From Flavobacteriales bacterium UBA5871 (GTDB lineage Bacteria > Bacteroidota > Bacteroidia > Flavobacteriales_D > Crocinitomicaceae), in contig DJFN01000181.1 of assembly GCA_002432085.1 (NCBI GenBank), positions 4,792 to 15,715 of the forward strand: a DNA stretch of 10,924 nucleotides, in the 5' to 3' direction. Numbering within the stretch: the first letter of the stretch is position 1; the number at the start of each line of letters is the position of its first letter. Positions 7,454 to 10,924 of the stretch are shown piece by piece. A program made the position numbers and the translations under genes. The notes beneath the pieces are model-generated. The model had not been told where the DNA came from. It worked only from the letters and a program-made list of their open reading frames with translations, and ran no database searches.

Positions 7454-7479
7454 AAAAAGCTCCCTGGAGGAGGAGCTTT
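7454..7479 (-). terminator. Intrinsic terminator after trpS or after the candidate small transcript
   Basis: AAAGCTCC and GGAGCTTT (7456-7463 with 7472-7479) form a perfect 8-bp stem with an 8-base loop, followed on the minus strand by a T5 run. It lies about 135 bases past the trpS stop and upstream of the lipoprotein promoter. Confidence 0.8.
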
Positions 7480-7522
7480 AGCATTGTTGGTTTAATAAGA
7501 GTAGTTTATGTTGGTGTAACAT
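7478..7522 (-). CDS. Possible 14-codon Leu-rich small ORF
   Basis: The ATG at 7522-7520 opens MLHQHKLLLLNQQC followed by TAA. Four Leu codons in a row (CTA CTC TTA TTA) recall amino-acid attenuator leader peptides. The stop overlaps the first bases of the terminator stem, and the ATG lies in the 5' arm of the upstream hairpin (7506-7524). I see no antiterminator pairing, and a good promoter lies between this ORF and the lipoprotein gene. It may well be chance. Confidence 0.2.
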   Translation of the reverse strand: MLHQHKLLLLNQQC

Positions 7523-7524
7523 AA
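7506..7524 (-). other. 7-bp hairpin downstream of trpS
   Basis: TTATGTT (7506-7512) and AACATAA (7518-7524) enclose a 5-base loop. There is no T-run on either side, so it is not a terminator by itself. It lies just inside the candidate small transcript. Confidence 0.4.
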
Positions 7525-7614
7525 GTTGATTCAAATATACAATCTTTTTATTCTGCTGTATGCTTTTGTTGAAAAAAAATCCTTACGACCAACTATTGTT
7601 AATAACTCACTCTA

Positions 7615-8583
7615 TTAGTAGCCTACGTGCTTGCGAACGCGCAGCAATACGTCTTTTGCGATTGAACGTGCTTTTTCGGCACCGATCGCCAATGCGGCAT
7701 CAATCTGCTGCTTATCGGCCATAAGCGCGTTGTATTTTTCGCGGTGCGTTGCAAATTTCGTCAGGATCAGCTCGAACAAAGCCAGCTTCGCATGTCCGTA
7801 TCCGTAGCCCGGCGTTACGTAGTTCTGACGCATCTGTGCGACGGTATCCGCACCCGCCAGCAGGGAATAGATAGCGAAAATGTTGCATTCGTCCGGATTT
7901 TTCGGATCGTCTACGCCTTTGCTGTCCGTAACGATGCTCATCACTTGCTTGCGGAGCTCTTTCTCCGGCAGGAAGATATTGATGATGTTACCGCGCGACT
8001 TGCTCATTTTCTCACCGTCGGTTCCGGGAACGATCTGTGTTGCTTCGTCGATCTTATCCTGCGGCAATACGAAAACGTCACCGTGAATGTTGTTAAAACG
8101 TCCGGCAACGTCACGCGCCATTTCGAGATGCTGGAGCTGATCCTTACCCACGGGAACCTGTTCGGCATCGTAAAGCAAAATATCGGCTGCCATCAGCATC
8201 GGGTAGGTGAACAAACCGGCGTTTACATCGCTCAGGCGATCGGCCTTGTCCTTGAAACCGTGTGCGAGCGTCAGGCGCTGATACGGGAAGAAGCACATGA
8301 GGTACCACATCAGCTCGGTTACTTCGGGAATATCACTTTGGCGGTAAAACACCGTTTTTTCAGGATCGAGTCCGCAGGAAAGCCAGGTAGCCGCTGTCGA
8401 ATACGTGTTCTCACGCAGCTGCGCGCCGTCCTTGATCTGTGTCAAAGAGTGCATATCTGCAATGAAGAAAAACGATTCTGTTCCGGGTTGACCGGCCAGC
8501 TCGATAGCCGGCAGAATCGCACCGAGCAAATTCCCCAGGTGGGGCGTTCCGGTGCTTTGAATACCTGTTAAAATGCGGGGCAT
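7615..8583 (-). CDS. trpS: Tryptophan-tRNA ligase
   Basis: A class I aminoacyl-tRNA synthetase that activates tryptophan with ATP and charges tRNA(Trp). The 322 residues are normal for bacterial TrpRS. The HIGH-type motif is PHLGN (14-18) within LTGIQSTGTPHLGNLLGA. ADMHSLTQ follows, then the tryptophan-site region around YPMLMAADILLYDAEQVPVG. The KMSKS loop is exact at 192-196. The C-terminus RKHVGY is typical. The start ATG (8583) gives MPRILTGIQSTG, the expected beginning. The gene diverges from the acyltransferase gene. No T-box or obvious Trp leader peptide precedes it, and the -7 box is only approximate. Confidence 0.97.
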   Translation of the reverse strand: MPRILTGIQSTGTPHLGNLLGAILPAIELAGQPGTESFFFIADMHSLTQIKDGAQLRENTYSTAATWLSCGLDPEKTVFYRQSDIPEVTELMWYLMCFFPYQRLTLAHGFKDKADRLSDVNAGLFTYPMLMAADILLYDAEQVPVGKDQLQHLEMARDVAGRFNNIHGDVFVLPQDKIDEATQIVPGTDGEKMSKSRGNIINIFLPEKELRKQVMSIVTDSKGVDDPKNPDECNIFAIYSLLAGADTVAQMRQNYVTPGYGYGHAKLALFELILTKFATHREKYNALMADKQQIDAALAIGAEKARSIAKDVLLRVRKHVGY

Positions 8584-8601
8584 ATTGATTGAATTTGTCC
8601 A

Positions 8602-8609
8602 CGAAAATA
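8602..8609 (-). promoter_or_regulatory. Weak -7 element of trpS
   Basis: Minus-strand TATTTTCG has one mismatch to TAnnTTTG and lies 18 bases before the trpS ATG. No TTG is found at the right distance upstream. Confidence 0.35.
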
Positions 8610-8643
8610 ACGGTTCGCAATGGAAAAAGGAAACGGATAATTA

Positions 8644-8671
8644 ATTCAGAATGCAGAATGTATCATTCAGA
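8644..8671. repeat. Heptamer array, unit ATTCAGA
   Basis: Four consecutive 7-base units: ATTCAGA, ATGCAGA, ATGTATC, ATTCAGA. The first and fourth are identical and the third is diverged. It lies in the divergent trpS-acyltransferase gap, away from both start codons. A small GAATG-tat-CATTC hairpin (8656-8668) is embedded. Confidence 0.6.
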
Positions 8672-8721
8672 ACGGTTGAGATTTTTCTTCAGCTTTCACA
8701 GATCAACTAACATTTGGAGTC

Positions 8722-8733
8722 CCGTTGTAACGG
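8722..8733. promoter_or_regulatory. Dyad over the -33 region of the acyltransferase promoter
   Basis: CCGTT-gt-AACGG, a 12-base dyad with five paired bases per side. It covers the TTG (8725-8727) that would serve as -33 for the acyltransferase gene. It could be an operator, but this is an inference from position and symmetry. Confidence 0.3.
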
Positions 8734-8751
8734 AACGAAAGCGTATTTTTG
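8725..8751 (+). promoter_or_regulatory. Promoter of the acyltransferase gene
   Basis: TTG (8725-8727), a 16-base spacer, then TATTTTTG (8744-8751), a perfect -7 box. The spacer is slightly short. The ATG follows the box by only four bases, so the mRNA should be leaderless or nearly so. Confidence 0.65.
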
Positions 8752-8755
8752 GACC

Positions 8756-9535
8756 ATGAAAACTGTAAAAGGCATCCTGGGCTTGTGCTATAAAGTCTAC
8801 GTCGGGCTGGTTTTTATAGTCACGCTGCTGTTTTTCTATCCTTTCCTGCTTCTTATTCTTTCCCGCAAAAGCTGGCGGAAGTATTCCTTTCCGATCAATG
8901 TCTGCTGGAGCTTTCTGTTCCGCATCCTTACGTTTGTGCATACGTGGAAAGTCGAGCGCCATCCGCTGCCGGAAGGTCCTTACATGATCGTTTCGAATCA
9001 CAGCTCGTATTTCGATATTTTCCTGATGTATTCGCTTTTGCCGCAGCACCGTTTTCTGTTCATGGGAAAAGGTGAAATTCTTTCCTATCCACTGGTGAAG
9101 ACGTTTTTCAAACGGTTGAACATCCCGGTTTTCCGGAACGACCGTATCAAAGCCGGAAAAGCGTTCATTCATGCCCGGCAGGAAATTGCGGCCGGCTGGT
9201 CGATCGTCGTGTTTCCCGAAGGCGGCATTCCCGATGACGATACGCCGCAGATGATCCCGTTCAAGATCGGAGCGTTCAAGCTGGCGAAGAGTGCGAAGAT
9301 TCCGATCGTTCCGGTAACGTTTATCGATAATTACCACTTGTTTTCCGATCCCGGACATATTCTCGGGCCGGCGCGCCCCGGTATTTCGCGCGTGGCCATG
9401 CATCCGGTGATCACCGTGGAAGAAGTGAACCGGCTTTCCGAGCAGGAATTGAGCGACCTGACCTACAAGCTGATCGCGCAGCCATTGATCGACCGCGGTT
9501 TGATGAGAGAGGGAACAGTGAATAGTGAACAGTAA
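8756..9535 (+). CDS. 1-acyl-sn-glycerol-3-phosphate acyltransferase family protein (PlsC-like)
   Basis: Membrane acyltransferase that would convert lysophosphatidate to phosphatidate in phospholipid synthesis. The protein has 259 residues. The ATG at 8756 is preferred to an in-frame TTG at 8714 because the -7 box lies between them. Residues about 11-36 are a strongly hydrophobic membrane segment. The catalytic NHxxxxD motif is NHSSYFD, with His82 and Asp87. The phosphate-binding region reads IPVFRNDR, and the EGTR-type motif reads FPEGG (153-157), with Gly where Thr is common. The last codons (GTVNSEQ) and stop lie within a heptamer repeat, so the tail is probably not conserved. It is followed by gatC 88 bases downstream, which has its own promoter. 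Acyl and acceptor preference cannot be told from sequence; a lipid acyltransferase of another specificity is possible. Confidence 0.88.
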   Translation: MKTVKGILGLCYKVYVGLVFIVTLLFFYPFLLLILSRKSWRKYSFPINVCWSFLFRILTFVHTWKVERHPLPEGPYMIVSNHSSYFDIFLMYSLLPQHRFLFMGKGEILSYPLVKTFFKRLNIPVFRNDRIKAGKAFIHARQEIAAGWSIVVFPEGGIPDDDTPQMIPFKIGAFKLAKSAKIPIVPVTFIDNYHLFSDPGHILGPARPGISRVAMHPVITVEEVNRLSEQELSDLTYKLIAQPLIDRGLMREGTVNSEQ

Positions 9536-9540
9536 ACAGT
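9512..9540. repeat. Heptamer array, unit TGAACAG, overlapping the acyltransferase 3' end
   Basis: Four units in perfect 7-base phase: GGAACAG, TGAATAG, TGAACAG, TAAACAG. The acyltransferase stop TAA (9533-9535) is the first three bases of the fourth unit. It pairs as the left arm with the inverted array at 9576-9610. Confidence 0.7.
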
Positions 9541-9575
9541 TTGCTTTCAATTTACGATTTGCCTTAGACCACCAA

Positions 9576-9610
9576 CTGTTCACCACTCACCGTTCACAGC
9601 TAACTATTTA
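9576..9610. repeat. Inverted heptamer array, unit CTGTTCA, running into the gatC -7 box
   Basis: Five 7-base units in phase: CTGTTCA, CCACTCA, CCGTTCA, CAGCTAA, CTATTTA. The next seven bases, CTATTTT, begin the gatC -7 box. CTGTTCA is the reverse complement of TGAACAG, the unit of the upstream array, so the two arms can fold together over a spacer of about 35 bases. Confidence 0.65.
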
Positions 9611-9611
9611 C

Positions 9612-9619
9612 TATTTTTG
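9612..9619 (+). promoter_or_regulatory. -7 promoter element of gatC
   Basis: TATTTTTG, a perfect match to TAnnTTTG, four bases before the gatC ATG. The -33 position has TTC (9593-9595) rather than TTG, with a 16-base spacer. The arrangement mirrors that of the acyltransferase gene. Confidence 0.6.
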
Positions 9620-9623
9620 TCGC

Positions 9624-9914
9624 ATGAATATCACGGAAGAAACAATCGATCACATTGCACACCTTTCCCGTCTGCGTTTCGAAGGGGAAGCGAAAGAAGC
9701 TATTCGTCGCGACCTGAACAACATTTTGGCGTTCATGGGAAAGCTGGCAGAAGTGCCGACCGACGATGTAGAGCCGCTGGTGTTTATGAGCGATGAGGTC
9801 AACGTATTGCGCGCCGACGAGCCGGAAGTGACCATCACGCAAGCGGAAGCGCTGAAAAACGCGCCGAAGAAAGACTCGGATTATTTCCGGATTCCAAAAG
9901 TACTTGACAAGTAA
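9624..9914 (+). CDS. gatC: Asp/Glu-tRNA amidotransferase subunit C
   Basis: GatC is the small subunit of GatCAB, which amidates misacylated Asp-tRNA(Asn) or Glu-tRNA(Gln). It stabilises GatA and wraps between GatA and GatB. The 96 residues are the normal length. Typical features are IDHIAHLSRLRF near the start, RRDLNNILAFMGKLAEV, DDVEPLVFMSDEVNVLRADE in the middle and the C-terminal YFRIPKVLD. The reading frame is open upstream to 9525, but that part is repeat-derived and unlike GatC, so the ATG at 9624 right after the -7 box is chosen. gatA and gatB are not in the window. It converges on pgk across a heptamer-repeat hairpin. Confidence 0.95.
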   Translation: MNITEETIDHIAHLSRLRFEGEAKEAIRRDLNNILAFMGKLAEVPTDDVEPLVFMSDEVNVLRADEPEVTITQAEALKNAPKKDSDYFRIPKVLDK

Positions 9915-9995
9915 TTAGCAATTATCAATGGCTGAATTATCAAGAATTGCTGATTTAGAATCTCTTGATAATTGCTAATTGTGGCATTGATAATT
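9913..9995. repeat. Inverted heptamer repeat, unit AATTATC/GATAATT, between gatC and pgk
   Basis: AATTAGC and AATTATC (9913-9926) and a further AATTATC (9935-9941) face GATAATT, GCTAATT (9967-9980) and GATAATT (9989-9995). The arms 9913-9928 and 9965-9980 are a perfect 16-bp inverted repeat. Alternative pairings are 9920-9929 with 9986-9995 and 9935-9944 with 9964-9973. The element fills the whole gap between two convergent genes and overlaps both stop codons. It could help termination, although no clean T-run follows. Confidence 0.75.
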
Positions 9996-10924
9996 AATCT
10001 CTGATTGCCCTAATCCCCGGCAGCTCAATTCCCTCCAGGTATTCCAGCATCGCGCCGCCTCCAGTGGAAACGTAGCTTACTTTATCCGCAAGGCCGAACT
10101 GGTTGATCGCTGCTACCGAGTCGCCGCCTCCGATCAGGGAGAACGCCCCTTTTTCCGTAGCGCGAACGATGGCTTTGGCCACTTCTACCGTTCCTTTCTG
10201 AAAATTGCTCATTTCGAATACGCCCATCGGTCCGTTCCAGAGGATCAGACGGGAATTTTCGATGATCTCAGCGCAGGCTTTGGTCGTGTCCGGGCCAACG
10301 TCGAGGCCCATCCATCCGGCAGGAATCTGGTCGATCGGAACGAGCTGCGTAGCAGCATTATTGTCGAATTTATCTGCAGCGATCGTATCCGTCGGGATGT
10401 AGAGATTAACACCTTTGGCTTTCGCTTTGGCGATGATGTCGGTTGCCGTTGAGAGGAAATCGTCTTCCACCAGTGAATTGCCGACGTTGCCGCCCATTGC
10501 TTTCACAAACGTATAGGCCATTCCACCGCCAACGATGAGGTGATCGACTTTATCCAGCAGGCGCTCGATGATCGTGATCTTGGAAGATACCTTCGCGCCG
10601 CCAACGATTGCCGTGAGCGGTTTTTCGTCGCTGTTGAGCACGCGGTCAACGCTTTCGATCTCTTTTTCGAGCAGGAAACCGAACAATTTGTCGTGCGGGA
10701 AGAATTTCGCTACGACCGTTGTGCTGGCGTGAGCGCGGTGAGCCGTTCCGAAAGCGTCGTTGACGTAAACATCGCCGTGTTGAGCGAGCTGCTCGGCAAA
10801 GGATTCCGTTCCGGTCGTTTCCTGCTTGTAGAAGCGTACGTTTTCCAGCAACAGGATTTCGCCCGGCTGCAGGCGTTTGCTCATATCGTAAGCGGAAGCT
10901 CCAACGCAGTCGGCAGCGAATTTT
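9994..10924 (-). CDS. pgk: Phosphoglycerate kinase, C-terminal part (runs off the right edge)
   Basis: PGK transfers phosphate between 1,3-bisphosphoglycerate and ADP in glycolysis. About 309 residues are present. The frame stays open to the window edge, beyond the internal Met at 10884, with FAADCVG before it as in the family, so roughly 85 N-terminal residues are missing. Visible motifs are PGEILLLENVRFY, VNDAFGTAHRAHAST, TAIVGGAKVSSKI (hinge and nucleotide-domain start), LILWNGPMGVFE, and the ATP-site loops GGGDSV and STGGGAMLEYLEG. Sequence and length give no sign of decay. The stop lies in the heptamer repeat shared with gatC. Confidence 0.97.
   Translation of the reverse strand, partial: KFAADCVGASAYDMSKRLQPGEILLLENVRFYKQETTGTESFAEQLAQHGDVYVNDAFGTAHRAHASTTVVAKFFPHDKLFGFLLEKEIESVDRVLNSDEKPLTAIVGGAKVSSKITIIERLLDKVDHLIVGGGMAYTFVKAMGGNVGNSLVEDDFLSTATDIIAKAKAKGVNLYIPTDTIAADKFDNNAATQLVPIDQIPAGWMGLDVGPDTTKACAEIIENSRLILWNGPMGVFEMSNFQKGTVEVAKAIVRATEKGAFSLIGGGDSVAAINQFGLADKVSYVSTGGGAMLEYLEGIELPGIRAIRD

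Larger units (their letters stand above)
7454..7539 (-). ncRNA. Candidate small transcript, possibly an sRNA or leader
   Basis: A perfect -7 box (minus-strand TATATTTG, 7539-7532) is followed by a 7-bp hairpin (7506-7524) and the intrinsic terminator at 7454-7479. A transcript started here would be about 70 bases long. No -33 TTG is visible, so the promoter may be weak or false. The simplest alternative is that the stretch is the 3' UTR of trpS. Confidence 0.3.

Noticed and set aside
7572..7579. T8 tract on the minus strand as a trpS terminator
   Set aside because: I could find no stable stem just before it; the clear stem with a T-run is at 7454-7479.
7744..8571. 275-codon plus-strand ORF antisense to trpS
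   Set aside because: It is a shadow of the complete TrpRS frame, with no promoter or recognisable domain.
8584..8700. T-box or Trp attenuator before trpS
   Set aside because: No T-box sequence, specifier stem or Trp-codon leader ORF is visible in the gap.
8696..9586. 296-codon minus-strand ORF antisense to the acyltransferase gene
   Set aside because: The plus-strand frame has the NHxxxxD and FPEGG motifs and a promoter; the antisense product is a basic, low-complexity-like shadow.
9512..9995. Heptamer arrays as a CRISPR array or tRNA-like structure
   Set aside because: The units are only 7 bases without spacers, there are no cas genes, and no cloverleaf can be drawn.

Overview
The window looks like a chromosomal segment of a Bacteroidetes bacterium, probably of the Flavobacteriales type. 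Several promoters fit the TAnnTTTG -7 element of that phylum, and Shine-Dalgarno sequences are largely absent. There is a PorT-type outer membrane barrel and a TPR-containing LytS-type histidine kinase. Housekeeping proteins (AspRS, PPK1, TrpRS, GatC, PGK) read as ordinary members of their families. Base composition is fairly even, and nothing suggests a phage, plasmid, CRISPR array, transposase gene or recently acquired island.

Layout from left to right. The 5' end of aspS lies on the minus strand at the left edge. A 314-base gap follows, holding a GC-rich compound palindrome and an ECF-sigma-like promoter. On the plus strand come an outer membrane beta-barrel gene (448-1251), an intrinsic terminator, and a TPR/LytS-type histidine kinase homologue (1382-3292) whose phosphoacceptor His is replaced by Asp. 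The kinase gene converges without any gap on ppk1 (3293-5386, minus). Next on the minus strand are a lone peptide-type ABC substrate-binding lipoprotein (5670-7379) and trpS (7615-8583). The 235-base gap between them holds a clear promoter, an intrinsic terminator and a candidate small transcript. On the plus strand, an acyltransferase of the PlsC family (8756-9535) diverges from trpS and is followed by gatC (9624-9914). gatC converges on pgk (minus), which runs off the right edge.

The genes do not form one pathway. Three serve aminoacyl-tRNA formation (aspS, trpS, gatC). Others serve polyphosphate synthesis (ppk1), glycolysis (pgk), phospholipid synthesis (plsC-like), peptide uptake (the lipoprotein) and envelope or signalling roles (the barrel and the kinase homologue). 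Most seem to be transcribed singly.

The unusual material lies mostly between the genes. Four gaps carry short arrays with a 7-base period. Each gap uses a different heptamer, and two gaps have the arrays in inverted arms. One array runs into the -7 box of gatC, and its partner arm supplies the last codons and stop of the acyltransferase gene. Other points are the His-to-Asp kinase homologue, the ECF-like promoter before a barrel gene that has no sigma or anti-sigma gene beside it, -7 boxes exactly four bases before three start codons, and a possible sRNA or Leu-rich leader ORF upstream of the peptide-binding lipoprotein. I did not find a complete new multi-gene system here.
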